Shown in pieces: positions 22,942 through 36,000 of a stretch of 64,000 nt of DNA. Each line of letters begins with the position of its first letter. Position 1 is the stretch's first letter. The stretch covers positions 29,082,064-29,146,063 of the forward strand of contig OZ026840.1 in the NCBI GenBank assembly GCA_964023205.1, read 5' to 3'. Source of the stretch: Lutraria lutraria (Eukaryota > Mollusca > Bivalvia > Venerida > Mactridae). Below the pieces are notes generated by a model that was not told where the DNA came from, ran no database searches, and was given only the letters and a program-made list of their open reading frames with translations. A program made the position numbers and the translations under genes.

Positions 22942-24489
22942 TGGTGTGTGGTGATGAGGTTAAGGGTTGGTGTGTGGTTAAGGGGTGATGAGGTTAAGGG
23001 TTGGTGTGTGGTTAAGGGGTGATGAGGTTAAGGGTTGTAGTGTGGTTAAGGGGTGATGAGGTTAAGGGTTGGTGTGTGTTGATGTGGTTAAGAGTTGGTG
23101 TGTGGTGATGAGGTTAAGGGTTGGTGTGTGGTGATGAGGTTAAGGGTTGGTGTTTTGTTAAGGGGTGATGAGGTTAAGGGTTGGTGTGTGGTGATGAGGT
23201 TAAGGGTTGTAGTGTGGTTAAGGGGTGATGAGGTTAAGGGTTGGTGTGTGGTGATGAGGTTAAGGGTTGGTGTGTGGTGATGAGGTTAAGGGTTGGTGTG
23301 TGGTTAAGGGGTGATGAGGTTAAGGGTTGGTGTGTGGTTAAGGGGTGATGAGGTTAAGGGTTGTAGTGTGGTTAAGGGGTGATGAGGTTAAGGGTTGGTG
23401 TGTGGTGATGAGGTTAAGGGTTGGTGTGTGGTGATGAGGTTAAGGGTTGGTGTGTGGTGATGAGGTTAAGGGTTGGTGTGTGGTGATGAGGTTAAGGGTT
23501 GGTGTGTGGTGATGTGGTTAAGGGTTGTAGTGTGGTTAAGGGGTGATGAGGTTAAGGGTTGGTGTGTGGTTAAGGGGTGATGAGGTTAAGGGTTGTAGTG
23601 TGGTTAAGGGGTGATGAGGTTAAGGGTTGGTGTGTGGTGATGAGGTTAAGGGTTGGTGTGTGGTGATGTGGTTAAGGGGTGTAGTGTGGTGATGAGGTTA
23701 AAGGTTGGTGTGTGGTGATGCGGTTAAGGGTTGGTGTGTGGTGATGAGGTTAAGGGTTGGTGTGTGGTGATGTGGTTAAGGGTTGTAGTGTGGTTAAGGG
23801 GTGATGAGGTTAAGGGTTGTAGTGTGGTTAAGGGGTGATGAGGTTAAGGGTTGGTGTGTGGTGATGAGGTTAAGGGTTGGTGTGTGGTGATGAGGTTAAG
23901 GGTTGGTGTGTGGTGATGAGGTTAAGGGTTGGTGTGTGGTGATGAGGTTAAGGGTTGGTGTGTGGTGATGAGGTTAAGAGTAGGTGTGTGGTGATGAGGT
24001 TAAGGGTTGGTGTTTGGTGATGTGGTTAAGGGTTGTAGTGTGGTTAAGGGGTGATGAGGTTAAGGGTTGTAGTGTGGTTAAGGGGTGATGAGGCTAAGGG
24101 TTGGTGTGTGGTGATGAGGTTAAGGGTTGGTGTGTGGTGATGAGGTTAAGGGTTGTAGTGTGGTTAAGGGGTGATGAGGTTAAGGGTTGGTGTGTGGTGA
24201 TGAGGTTAAGGGTTGGTGTGTGGTGATGTGGTTAAGGGTTGTAGTGTGGTGATGAGGTTAAGGGTTGGTGTGTGGTGATGCGGTTAAGGGTTGGTGTGTG
24301 GTGATGAGGTTAAGGGTTGGTGTGTGGTGATGTGGTTAATGGTTGTAGTGTGGTTAAGGGGTGATGAGGTTAAGGGTTGTAGTGTGGTTAAGGGGTGATG
24401 AGGTTAAGGGTTAGTGTGTGGTGATGAGGTTAAGGTTTGGTGTGTGGTGATGAGGTTAAGGGTCGGTGTGTGGTGATGAGGTTAAGGGT
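22942..24489 (+). repeat. 1,548-bp tandem duplication, copy 1
   Basis: It matches 24,490-26,037 directly. Both copies share ggtgttttgtt (about 23,151 and 24,699), the paired gatgcgg marks and ttagtgtg (about 24,412 and 25,960). Private to this copy are gaggctaag (24,094) and ggtcggtg (about 24,463). It contains a 560-bp HOR at 23,723-24,282. Confidence 0.9.
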
Positions 24490-26037
24490 TGGTGTGTGGT
24501 GATGAGGTTAAGGGTTGGTGTGTGGTTAAGGGGTGATGAGGTTAAGGGTTGGTGTGTGGTTAAGGGGTGATGAGGTTAAGGGTTGTAGTGTGGTTAAGGG
24601 GTGATGAGGTTAAGGGTTGGTGTGTGTTGATGTGGTTAAGAGTTGGTGTGTGGTGATGAGGTTAAGGGTTGGTGTGTGGTGATGAGGTTAAGGGTTGGTG
24701 TTTTGTTAAGGGGTGATGAGGTTAAGGGTTGGTGTGTGGTGATGAGGTTAAGGGTTGTAGTGTGGTTAAGGGGTGATGAGGTTAAGGGTTGGTGTGTGGT
24801 GATGAGGTTAAGGGTTGGTGTGTGGTGATGAGGTTAAGGGTTGGTGTGTGGTTAAGGGGTGATGAGGTTAAGGGTTGGTGTGTGGTTAAGGGGTGATGAG
24901 GTTAAGGGTTGTAGTGTGGTTAAGGGGTGATGAGGTTAAGGGTTGGTGTGTGGTGATGAGGTTAAGGGTTGGTGTGTGGTGATGAGGTTAAGGGTTGGTG
25001 TGTGGTGATGAGGTTAAGGGTTGGTGTGTGGTGATGAGGTTAAGGGTTGGTGTGTGGTGATGTGGTTAAGGGTTGTAGTGTGGTTAAGGGGTGATGAGGT
25101 TAAGGGTTGGTGTGTGGTTAAGGGGTGATGAGGTTAAGGGTTGTAGTGTGGTTAAGGGGTGATGAGGTTAAGGGTTGGTGTGTGGTGATGAGGTTAAGGG
25201 TTGGTGTGTGGTGATGTGGTTAAGGGGTGTAGTGTGGTGATGAGGTTAAAGGTTGGTGTGTGGTGATGCGGTTAAGGGTTGGTGTGTGGTGATGAGGTTA
25301 AGGGTTGGTGTGTGGTGATGTGGTTAAGGGTTGTAGTGTGGTTAAGGGGTGATGAGGTTAAGGGTTGTAGTGTGGTTAAGGGGTGATGAGGTTAAGGGTT
25401 GGTGTGTGGTGATGAGGTTAAGGGTTGGTGTGTGGTGATGAGGTTAAGGGTTGGTGTGTGGTGATGAGGTTAAGGGTTGGTGTGTGGTGATGAGGTTAAG
25501 GGTTGGTGTGTGGTGATGAGGTTAAGAGTAGGTGTGTGGTGATGAGGTTAAGGGTTGGTGTTTGGTGATGTGGTTAAGGGTTGTAGTGTGGTTAAGGGGT
25601 GATGAGGTTAAGGGTTGTAGTGTGGTTAAGGGGTGATGAGGTTAAGGGTTGGTGTGTGGTGATGAGGTTAAGGGTTGGTGTGTGGTGATGAGGTTAAGGG
25701 TTGTAGTGTGGTTAAGGGGTGATGAGGTTAAGGGTTGGTGTGTGGTGATGAGGTTAAGGGTTGGTGTGTGGTGATGTGGTTAAGGGTTGTAGTGTGGTGA
25801 TGAGGTTAAGGGTTGGTGTGTGGTGATGCGGTTAAGGGTTGGTGTGTGGTGATGAGGTTAAGGGTTGGTGTGTGGTGATGTGGTTAATGGTTGTAGTGTG
25901 GTTAAGGGGTGATGAGGTTAAGGGTTGTAGTGTGGTTAAGGGGTGATGAGGTTAAGGGTTAGTGTGTGGTGATGAGGTTAAGGTTTGGTGTGTGGTGATG
26001 AGGTTAAGGGTTGGTGTGTGGTGATGAGGTTAAGGGT
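24490..26037 (+). repeat. 1,548-bp tandem duplication, copy 2
   Basis: It abuts copy 1 and holds a 560-bp HOR at 25,271-25,830. Marker C bases at 25,269 and 25,829 are exactly 1,548 bp from 23,721 and 24,281. Confidence 0.9.
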
Positions 26038-26364
26038 TGGTGTGTGGTGATGAGGTTAAGGGTTGGTGTGTGGTGATGAGGTTAAGGGTTGGTGTTTGGT
26101 GATGTGGTTAAGGGTTGTAGTGTGGTTAAGGGGTGATGAGGTTAAGGGTTGTAGTGTGGTTAAGGGGTGATGAGGTTAAGGGTTGGTGTGTGGTGATGAG
26201 GTTAAGGGTTGGTGTGTGGTGATGAGGTTAAGGGTTGTAGTGTGGTTAAGGGGTGATGAGGTTAAGGGTTGGTGTGTGGTGATGAGGTTAAGGGTTGGTG
26301 TGTGGTGATGTTGTTAAGGGTTGTAGTGTGGTGATGAGGTTAAGGGTTGGTGTGTGGTGATGCG
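25831..26364 (+). repeat. 534-bp HOR variant
   Basis: Marker C bases at 25,829 and 26,363 are 534 bp apart, one 26-mer less than the 560-bp unit. The same short form is at 19,243-19,776, where it lacks the aagagtagg monomer. The two probably share descent. Confidence 0.8.
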
Positions 26365-28432
26365 GTTAAGGGTTGGTGTGTGGTGATGAGGTTAAGGGTT
26401 GGTGTGTGGTGATGTGGTTAAGGGTTGTAGTGTGGTTAAGGGGTGATGAGGTTAAGGGTTGTAGTGTGGTTAAGGGGTGATGAGGTTAAGGGTTGGTGTG
26501 TGGTGATGAGGTTAAGGTTTGGTGTGTGGTGATGAGGTTAAGGGTTGGTGTGTGGTGATGAGGTTAAGGGTTGGTGTGTGGTTAAGGGGTGATGAGGTTA
26601 AGGGTTGGTGTGTGGTGATGAGGTTAAGGGTTGGTGTGTGGTGATGAGGTTAAGAGTTGGTGTGTGGTGATGAGGTTAAAGGTTGGTGTCTGGTGATGTG
26701 GTTAAGGGTTGTAGTGTGGTTAAGGGGTGATGAGGTTAAGGGTTGTAGTGTGGTTAAGGGGTGATGAGGTTAAGGGTTGGTGTGTGGTGATGAGGTTAAG
26801 GGTTGGTGTGTGGTGATGAGGTTAAGGGTTGGTGTGTGGTTAAGGGGTGATGAGGTTAAGGGTTGTAGTGTGGTTAAGGGGTGATGAGGTTAAGGGTTGG
26901 TGTGTGGTGATGAGGTTAAGGGTTGGTGTGTGGTGATGAGGTTAAGGGTTGGTGTGTGGTGATGAGGTTAAGGGTTGGTGTGTGGTGATGAGGTTAAGGG
27001 TTGGTGTGTGGTGATGAGGTTAAGAGTTGGTGTGTGGTGATGAGGTTAAGGGTTGGTGTGTGGTGATGAGGTTAATAGTTGGTGTGTGGTGATGAGGTTA
27101 AGAGTTGGTGTGTGGTGATGAGGTTAAGGGTTGGTGTGTGTTGATGTGGTTAAGAGTTGGTGTGTGGTGATGAGGTTAAGGGTTGGTGTGTGGTGATGAG
27201 GTTAAGGGTTGGTGTGTGGTTAAGGGGTGATGAGGTTAAGGGTTGGTGTGTGGTGATGAGGTTAAGGGTTGTAGTGTGGTTAAGGGGTGATGAGGTTAAG
27301 GGTTGGTGTGTGGTGATGAGGTTAAGGGTTGGTGTGTGGTGATGAGGTTAAGGGTTGGTGTGTGGTTAAGGGGTGATGAGGTTAAGGGTTGGTGTGTGGT
27401 TAAGGGGTGATGAGGTTAAGGGTTGTAGTGTGGTTAAGGGGTGATGAGGTTAAGGGTTGGTGTGTGGTGATGAGGTTAAGAGTTGGTGTGTGGTGATGAG
27501 GTTAAGGGTTGTTGTGTGGTGATGTGGTTAAGGGTTGTAGTGTGGTTAAGGGGTGATGAGGTTAAGGGTTGTAGTGTGGTTAAGGGGTGATGAGGTTAAG
27601 GGTTGGTGTGTGGTGATGAGGTTAAGGGTTGGTGTGTGGTGATGAGGTTAAGGGTTGTAGTGTGGTTAAGGGGTGATGAGGTTAAGGGTTGGTGTGTGGT
27701 GATGAGTTTAAGGGTTGGTGTGTGGTGATGAGGTTAAGGGTTGGTGTGTGGTGATGAGGTTAAGGGTTGGTGTGTGGTGATGAGGTTAAGGGTTGGTGTG
27801 TGGTGATGAGGTTCAGGGTTGGTGTTTGGTGATGTGGTTAAGGGTTGTAGTGTGGTTAAGGGGTGATGAGGTTAAGGGTTGTAGTGTGGTTAAGGGGTGA
27901 TGAGGTTAAGGGTTGGTGTGTGGTGATGAGGTTAAGGGTTGATGTGTGGTGATGAGGTTAAGGGTTGTAGTGTGGTTAAGGGGTGATGAGGTTAAGGGTT
28001 GGTGTGTGGTGATGAGGTTAAGGGTTGGTGTGTGGTGATGAGGTTAAGGGTTGTAGTGTGGTTAAGGGTTGGTGTGTGGTGATGAGGTTAAGGGTTGGTG
28101 TGTGGTGATGAGGTTAAGGGTTGGTGTGTGGTTAAGGGGTGATGAGGTTAAGGGTTGGTGCGTGGTGATGGGGTTAAGGGTTGTAGTGTGGTTAAGGGGT
28201 GATGAGGTTAAGGGTTGGTGTGTGGTTAAGGGGTGATGAGGTTAAGGGTTGGTGTGTGGTTAAGGGGTGATGAGGTTAAGGGTTGTAGTGTGGTTAAGGG
28301 GTGATGAGGTTAAGGGTTGGTGTGTGGTGATGAGGTTAAGGGTTGGTGTGTGGTGATGAGGTTAAGAGTTGGTGTGTGGTGATGAGGTTAAGAGTTGGTG
28401 TGTGGTGATGAGGTTAAGGGTTGGTGTGTGGT
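26365..28432 (+). repeat. Mixed HOR segment
   Basis: Only satellite monomers occur. A private ggtgtctgg is near 26,690. A 754-type right half starts at 27,157. A ttcaggg anchor is at 27,814 and an 18-mer is at 28,043-28,060. I see no gene or unique sequence. Confidence 0.75.
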
Positions 28433-30619
28433 GATGTGGTTAAGAGTTGGTGTGTGGTGATGAGGTTAAGGGTTGGTGTGTGGTGATGAGGTTAAGGGTT
28501 GGTGTGTGGTTAAGGGGTGATGAGGTTAAGGGTTGGTGTGTGGTGATGAGGTTAAGGGTTGTAGTGTGGTTAAGGGGTGATGAGGTTAAGGGTTGGTGTG
28601 TGGTGATGAGGTTAAGGGTTGGTGTGTGGTGATGAGGTTAAGGGTTGGTGTGTGGTTAAGGGGTGATGAGGTTAAGGGTTGGTGTGTGGTTAAGGGGTGA
28701 TGAGGTTAAGGGTTGGTGTGTGGTGATGAGGTTAAGGGGTGGTGTGTGCTGATGAGGTTAAGGGTTGGTGTGTGGTTAAGGGGTGATGAGGTTAAGGGTT
28801 GGTGTGTGGTGATGAGGTAAAGGGTTGGTGTATGGTGATGAGGTTAAGATTTGGTGTGTGGTGATGAGGTTAAGGGTTGGTGTGTGGTGATGAGGTTATG
28901 GGGTGGTGTGTGGTGATGAGGTTAAGGGGTGGTGTGTAGTGATGAGGTTAAGGGATGGTGTATGGTTAAGGGGTGATCAGGTTAAGGGTTGGTGTGTGGT
29001 GATGAGGTTAAGGGTTGGTGTGTGGTGATGAGGTTAAGGGTTGGTGTGTGGTGATGAGGTTAAGGGGTGATGTGTGGTGATGAGGTTAAGGGTTGGTGTG
29101 TGGTGATGTGATTAAGGGTTGGTGTGTGGTGATGAGGTTAAGAGTTGGTGTGTGGTGATGAGGTTAAGGGTTGGTGTGTGGTGATGAGGTTAAGAGTTGG
29201 TGTGTGGTGATGAGGTTAAGAGTTGGTGTGTGGTGATGAGGTTAAGGGTTGGTGTGTGTTGATGTGGTTAAGAGTTGGTGTGTGGTGATGAGGTTAAGGG
29301 TTGGTGTGTGGTGATGAGGTTAAGGGTTGGTGTGTGGTTAAGGGGTGATGAGGTTAAGGGTTGGTGTGTGGTGATGAGGTTAAGGGTTGTAGTGTGGTTA
29401 AGGGGTGATGAGGTTAAGGGTTGGTGTGTGGTGATGAGGTTAAGGGTTGGTGTGTGGTGATGAGGTTAAGGGTTGGTGTGTGGTTAAGGGGTGATGAGGT
29501 TAAGGGTTGGTGTGTGGTTAAGGGGTGATGGGGTTAAGGGTTGTAGTGTGGTTAAGGGGTGATGAGGTTAAGGGTTGGTGTGTGGTGATGAGGTTAAGAG
29601 TTGGTGTGTGGTGATGAGGTTAAGGGTTGGTGTGTGGTGATGTGGTTAAGGGTTGTAGTGTGGTTAAGGGGTGATGAGGTTAAGGGTTGTAGTGTGGTTA
29701 AGGGGTGATGAGGTTAAGGGTTGGTGTGTGGTGATGAGGTTAAGGGTTGGTGTGTGGTGATGAGGTTAAGGGTTGTAGTGTTGTTAAGGGGTGATGAGGT
29801 TAAGGGTTGGTGTGTGGTGATGAGTTTAAGGGTTGGTGTGTGGTGATGAGGTTAAGGGTTGGTGTGTGGTGATGAGGTTAAGGGTTGGTGTGTGGTGATG
29901 AGGTTAAGGGTTGGTGTGTGGTGATGAGGTTAAGGGTTGGTGTGTGGTGATGAGGTTAAGGGTTGGTGTGTGGTGATGAGGTTAAGGGTTGGTGTGTGGT
30001 GATGAGGTTAAGGGTTGGTGTGTGGTGATGAGGTTAAGGGTTGGTGTGTGGTGATGAGGTTAAGGGTTGGTGTGTGGTGATGAGGTTAAGGGTTGGTGTG
30101 TGGTGATGAGGTTAAGGGTTGGTGTGTGGTGAGGAGGTTAAGGGTTGGTGTGTGGTGATGAGGTTAAGGGTTGGTGTGTGTTGATGAGGTTAAGAGTTGG
30201 TGTGTGGTGATGAGGTTCAGGGTTGGTGTTTGGTGATGTGGTTAAGGGTTGTAGTGTGGTTAAGGGGTGATGAGGTTAAGGGTTGGTGTGTGGTGATGAG
30301 GTTAAGGGTTGGTGTGTGGTGATGAGGTTAAGGGTTGTAGTGTGGTTAAGGGGTGATGAGGTTAAGGGTTGGTGTGTGGTGATGAGGTTAAGGGTTGGTG
30401 TGTGGTTAAGGGGTGATGAGGTTAAGGGTTGGTGTGTGGTGATGGGGTTAAGGGTTGTAGTGTGGTTAAGGGGTGATGAGGTTAAGGGTTGGTGTGTGGT
30501 TAAGGGGTGATGAGGTTAAGGGTTGGTGTGTGGTTAAGGGGTGATGAGGTTAAGGGTTGTAGTGTGGTTAAGGGGTGATGAGGTTAAGGGTTGGTGTGTG
30601 GTGATGAGGTTAAGGGTTG
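28433..30619 (+). repeat. Duplicated block at offset 2,404, copy 1
   Basis: It matches 30,837-33,023, with at least eight single-base differences. Examples are gtgctg (about 28,750), gggatggtgtatgg (about 28,954) and gatgag against gacgag (29,133 and 31,537). It holds an aagggg-rich patch at about 28.7-29.1 kb and the start of a 754-bp block at 30,283. Confidence 0.88.
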
Positions 30620-30836
30620 GTGTGTGGTGATGAGGTTAAGGGTTGGTGTGTGGTGATGAGGTTAAGGGTCGGTGTGTGGTGATGAGGTTAAGGGTTGGTG
30701 TGTGGTGATGAGGTTAAGAGTTGGTGTGTGGTGATGAGGTTAAGGGTTGGTGTGTGGTGATGAGGTTAAGAGTTGGTGTGTGGTGATGAGGTTAAGAGTT
30801 GGTGTGTGGTGATGAGGTTAAGGGTTGGTGTGTGTT

Positions 30837-33023
30837 GATGTGGTTAAGAGTTGGTGTGTGGTGATGAGGTTAAGGGTTGGTGTGTGGTGATGAGGTTAAG
30901 GGTTGGTGTGTGGTTAAGGGGTGATGAGGTTAAGGGTTGGTGTGTGGTGATGAGGTTAAGGGTTGTAGTGTGGTTAAGGGGTGATGAGGTTAAGGGTTGG
31001 TGTGTGGTGATGAGGTTAAGGGTTGGTGTGTGGTGATGAGGTTAAGGGTTGGTGTGTGGTTAAGGGGTGATGAGGTTAAGGGTTGGTGTGTGGTTAAGGG
31101 GTGATGAGGTTAAGGGTTGGTGTGTGGTGATGAGGTTAAGGGGTGGTGTGTGGTGATGAGGTTAAGGGTTGGTGTGTGGTTAAGGGGTGATGAGGTTAAG
31201 GGTTGGTGTGTGGTGATGAGGTAAAGGGTTGGTGTATGGTGATGAGGTTAAGATTTGGTTTGTGGTGATGAGGTTAAGGGTTGGTGTGTGGTGATGAGGT
31301 TATGGGGTGGTGTGTGGTGATGAGGTTAAGGGGTGGTGTGTAGTGATGAGGTTAAGGGTTGGTGTGTGGTTAAGGGGTGATCAGGTTAAGGGTTGGTGTG
31401 TGGTGATGAGGTTAAGGGTTGGTGTGTGGTGATGAGGTTAAGGGTTGGTGTGTGGTGATGAGGTTAAGGGGTGATGTGTGGTGATGAGGTTAAGGGTTGG
31501 TGTGTGGTGATGTGATTAAGGGTTGGTGTGTGGTGACGAGGTTAAGAGTTGGTGTGTGGTGATGAGGTTAAGGGTTGGTGTGTGGTGATGAGGTTAAGAG
31601 TTGGTGTGTGGTGATGAGGTTAAGAGTTGGTGTGTGGTGATGAGGTTAAGGGTTGGTGTGTGTTGATGTGGTTAAGAGTTGGTGTGTGTTGATGAGGTTA
31701 AGGGTTGGTGTGTGGTGATGAGGTTAAGGGTTGGTGTGTGGTTAAGGGGTGATGAGGTTAAGGGTTGGTGTGTGGTGATGAGGTTAAGGGTTGTAGTGTG
31801 GTTAAGGGGTGATGAGGTTAAGGGTTGGTGTGTGGTGATGAGGTTAAGGGTTGGTGTGTGGTGATGAGGTTAAGGGTTGGTGTGTGGTTAAGGGGTGATG
31901 AGGTTAAGGGTTGGTGTGTGGTTAAGGGGTGATGGGGTTAAGGGTTGTAGTGTGGTTAAGGGGTGATGAGGTTAAGGGTTGGTGTGTGGTGATGAGGTTA
32001 AGAGTTGGTGTGTGGTGATGAGGTTAAGGGTTGGTGTGTGGTGATGTGGTTAAGGGTTGTAGTGTGGTTAAGGGGTGATGAGGTTAAGGGTTGTAGTGTG
32101 GTTAAGGGGTGATGAGGTTAAGGGTTGGTGTGTGGTGATGAGGTTAAGGGTTGGTGTGTGGTGATGAGGTTAAGGGTTGTAGTGTTGTTAAGGGGTGATG
32201 AGGTTAAGGGTTGGTGTGTGGTGATGAGTTTAAGGGTTGGTGTGTGGTGATGAGGTTAAGGGTTGGTGTGTGGTGATGAGGTTAAGGGTTGGTGTGTGGT
32301 GATGAGGTTAAGGGTTGGTGTGTGGTGATGAGGTTAAGGGTTGGTGTGTGGTGATGAGGTTAAGGGTTGGTGTGTGGTGATGAGGTTAAGGGTTGGTGTG
32401 TGGTGATGAGGTTAAGGGTTGGTGTGTGGTGATGAGGTTAAGGGTTGGTGTGTGGTGATGAGGTTAAGGGTTGGTGTGTGGTGATGAGGTTAAGGGTTGG
32501 TGTTTGGTGATGAGGTTAAGGGTTGGTGTGTGGTGAGGAGGTTAAGGGTTGGTGTGTGGTGATGAGGTTAAGGGTTGGTGTGTGTTGATGAGGTTAAGAG
32601 TTGGTGTGTGGTGATGAGGTTCAGGGTTGGTGTTTGGTGATGTGGTTAAGGGTTGTAGTGTGGTTAAGGGGTGATGAGGTTAAGGGTTGGTGTGTGGTGA
32701 TGAGGTTAAGGGTTGGTTTGTGGTGATGAGGTTAAGGGTTGTAGTGTGGTTAAGGGGTGATGAGGTTAAGGGTTGGTGTGTGGTGATGAGGTTAAGGGTT
32801 GGTGTGTGGTTAAGGGGTGATGAGGTTAAGGGTTGGTGTGTGGTGATGGGGTTAAGGGTTGTAGTGTGGTTAAGGGGTGATGAGGTTAAGGGTTGGTGTG
32901 TGGTTAAGGGGTGATGAGGTTAAGGGTTGGTGTGTGGTTAAGGGGTGATGAGGTTAAGGGTTGTAGTGTGGTTAAGGGGTGATGAGGTTAAGGGTTGGTG
33001 TGTGGTGATGAGGTTAAGGGTTG
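30837..33023 (+). repeat. Duplicated block at offset 2,404, copy 2
   Basis: Second copy of 28,433-30,619, separated from it by 217 bp. The ttcaggg anchors at 30,218 and 32,622 are 2,404 bp apart. Private changes here include aagatttggttt (about 31,259), gtgttgatgagg (about 31,688) and ggtttgtgg (about 32,716). Confidence 0.88.
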
Positions 33024-36000
33024 TAGTGTGGTTAAGGGGTGATGAGGTTAAGGGTTGGTGTGTGGTGATGAGGTTAAGGGTTGGTGTGTGGTGATGAGGT
33101 TAAGGGTTGGTGTGTGGTGATGAGGTTAAGAGTTGGTGTGTGGTGATGAGGTTAAGGGTTGGTGTGTGGTGATGAGGTTAAGAGTTGGTGTGTGGTGATG
33201 AGGTTAAGAGTTGGTGTGTGGTGATGAGGTTAAGGGTTGGTGTGTGTTGATGTGGTTAAGAGTTGGTGTGTGGTGATGAGGTTAAGGGTTGGTGTGTGGT
33301 GATGAGGTTAAGGGTTGGTGTGTGGTTAAGGGGTGATGAGGTTAAGGGTTGGTGTGTGGTGATGAGGTTAAGGGTTGTAGTGTGGTTAAGGGGTGATGAG
33401 GTTAAGGGTTGGTGTGTGGTGATGAGGTAAAGGGTTGGTGTGTGGTGATGAGGTTAAGGGTTGGTGTGTGGTTAAGGGGTGATGAGGTTAAGGGTTGGTG
33501 TGTGGTTAAGGGGTGATGAGGTTAAGGGTTGTAGTGTGGTTAAGGGGTGATGAGGTTAAGGGTTGGTGTGTGGTGATGAGGTTAAGGGTTGGTGTGTGGT
33601 GATGAGGTTAAGGGTTGGTGTGTGGTGATGAGGTTAAGGGTTGGTGTGTGGTGATGAGGTTAAGGGTTGGTGTGTGGTGATGTGGTTAAGGGTTGTAGTG
33701 TGGTTAAGGGGTGATGAGGTTAAGGGTTGGTGTGTGGTTAAGGGGTGATGAGGTTAAGGGTTGTAGTGTGGTTAAGGGGTGATGAGGTTAAGGGTTGGTG
33801 TGTGGTGATGAGGTTAAGGGTTGGTGTGTGGTGATGTGGTTAAGGGGTGTAGTGTGGTGATGAGGTTAAAGGTTGGTGTGTGGTGATGCGGTTAAGGGTT
33901 GGTGTGTGGTGATGAGGTTAAGGGTTGGTGTGTGGTGATGTGGTTAAGGGTTGTAGTGTGGTTAAGGGGTGATGAGGTTAAGGGTTGTAGTGTGGTTAAG
34001 GGGTGATGAGGTTAAGGGTTGGTGTGTGGTGATGAGGTTAAGGGTTGGTGTGTGGTGATGAGGTTAAGGGTTGGTGTGTGGTGATGAGGTTAAGGGTTGG
34101 TGTGTGGTGATGAGGTTAAGGGTTGGTGTGTGGTGATGAGGTTAAGAGTAGGTGTGTGGTGATGAGGTTAAGGGTTGGTGTTTGGTGATGTGGTTAAGGG
34201 TTGTAGTGTGGTTAAGGGGTGATGAGGTTAAGGGTTGTAGTGTGGTTAAGGGGTGATGAGGTTAAGGGTTGGTGTGTGGTGATGAGGTTAAGGGTTGGTG
34301 TGTGGTGATGAGGTTAAGGGTTGTAGTGTGGTTAAGGGGTGATGAGGTTAAGGGTTGGTGTGTGGTGATGAGGTTAAGGGTTGGTGTGTGGTGATGTGGT
34401 TAAGGGTTGGTGTGTGGTGATGAGGTTAAGGGTTGGTGTGTGGTGATGCGGTTAAGGGTTGGTGTGTGGTGATGAGGTTAAGGGTTGGTGTGTGGTGATG
34501 TGGTTAAGGGTTGTAGTGTGGTTACGGGGTGATGAGGTTAAGGGTTGTAGTGTGGTTAAGGGGTGATGAGGTTAAGGGTTGGTGTGTGGTGATGAGGTTA
34601 AGGTTTGGTGTGTGGTGATGAGGTTAAGGGTTGGTGTGTGGTGATGAGGTTAAGGGTTGGTGTGTGGTGATGAGGTTAAGGGTTGGTGTGTGGTGATGAG
34701 GTTAAGAGTTGGTGTGCGGTGATGAGGTTAAAGGTTGGTGTTTGGTGATGTGGTTCAGGGTTGTAGTGTGGTTAAGGGGTGATGAGGTTAAGGGTTGTAG
34801 TGTGGTTAAGGGGTGATGAGGTTAAGGGTTGGTGTGTGGTGATGAGGTTAAGGGTTGGTGTGTGGTGATGAGGTTAAGGGTTGTAGTGTGGTTAAGGGGT
34901 GATGAGGTTAAGGGTTGGTGTGTGGTGATGAGGTTAAGGGTTGGTGTGTGGTGATGAGGTTAAGGGTTGTAGTGTGGTTAAGGGGTGATGAGGTTAAGGG
35001 TTGGTGTGTGGTGATGAGGTTAAGGGTTGGTGTGTGGTTAAGGGGTGATGAGGTTAAGGGTTGGTGTGTGGTGATGGGGTTAAGGGTTGTAGTGTGGTTA
35101 AGGGGTGATGAGGTTAAGGGTTGGTGTGTGGTTAAGGGGTGATGAGGTTAAGGGTTGGTGTTAGGTTAAGGGGTGATGAGGTTAAGGGTTGTAGTGTGGT
35201 TAAGGGGTGATGAGGTTAAGGGTTGGTGTGTGGTGATGAGGTTAAGGGTTGGTGTGTGGTGATGAGGTTAAGGGTTGGTGTGTGGTGATGAGGTTAAGGG
35301 TTGGTGTGTGGTGATGAGGTTAAGGGTTGGTGTGTGGTGATGAGGTTAAGAGTTGGTGTGTGGTGATGAGGTTAAGGGTTGGTGTGTGGTGATGAGGTTA
35401 AGAGTTGGTGTGTGGTGATGAGGTTAAGAGTTGGTGTGTGGTGATGAGGTTAAGGGTTGGTGTGTGTTGATGTGGTTAAGAGTTGGTGTGTGGTGATGAG
35501 GTTAAGGGTTGGTGTGTGGTGATGAGGTTAAGGGTTGGTGTGTGGTTAAGGGGTGATGAGGTTAAGGGTTGGTGTGTGGTGATGAGGTTAAGGGTTGTAG
35601 TGTGGTTAAGGGGTGATGAGGTTAAGGGTTGGTGTGTGGTGATGAGGTTAAGGGTTGGTGTGTGGTGATGAGGTTAAGGGTTGGTGTGTGGTTAAGGGGT
35701 GATGAGGTTAAGGGTTGGTGTGTGGTTAAGGGGTGATGAGGTTAAGGGTTGTAGTGTGGTTAAGGGGTGATGAGGTTAAGGGTTGGTGTGTGGTGATGAG
35801 GTTAAGAGTTGGTGTGTGGTGATGAGGTTAAGGGTTGGTGTGTGGTGATGTGGTTAAGGGTTTTAGTGTGGTTAAGGGGTGATGAGGTTAAGGGTTGTAG
35901 TGTGGTTAAGGGGTGATGAGGTTAAGGGTTGGTGTGTGGTGATGAGGTTAAGGGTTGGTGTGTGGTGATGAGGTTAAGGGTTGTAGTGTGGTTAAGGGGT

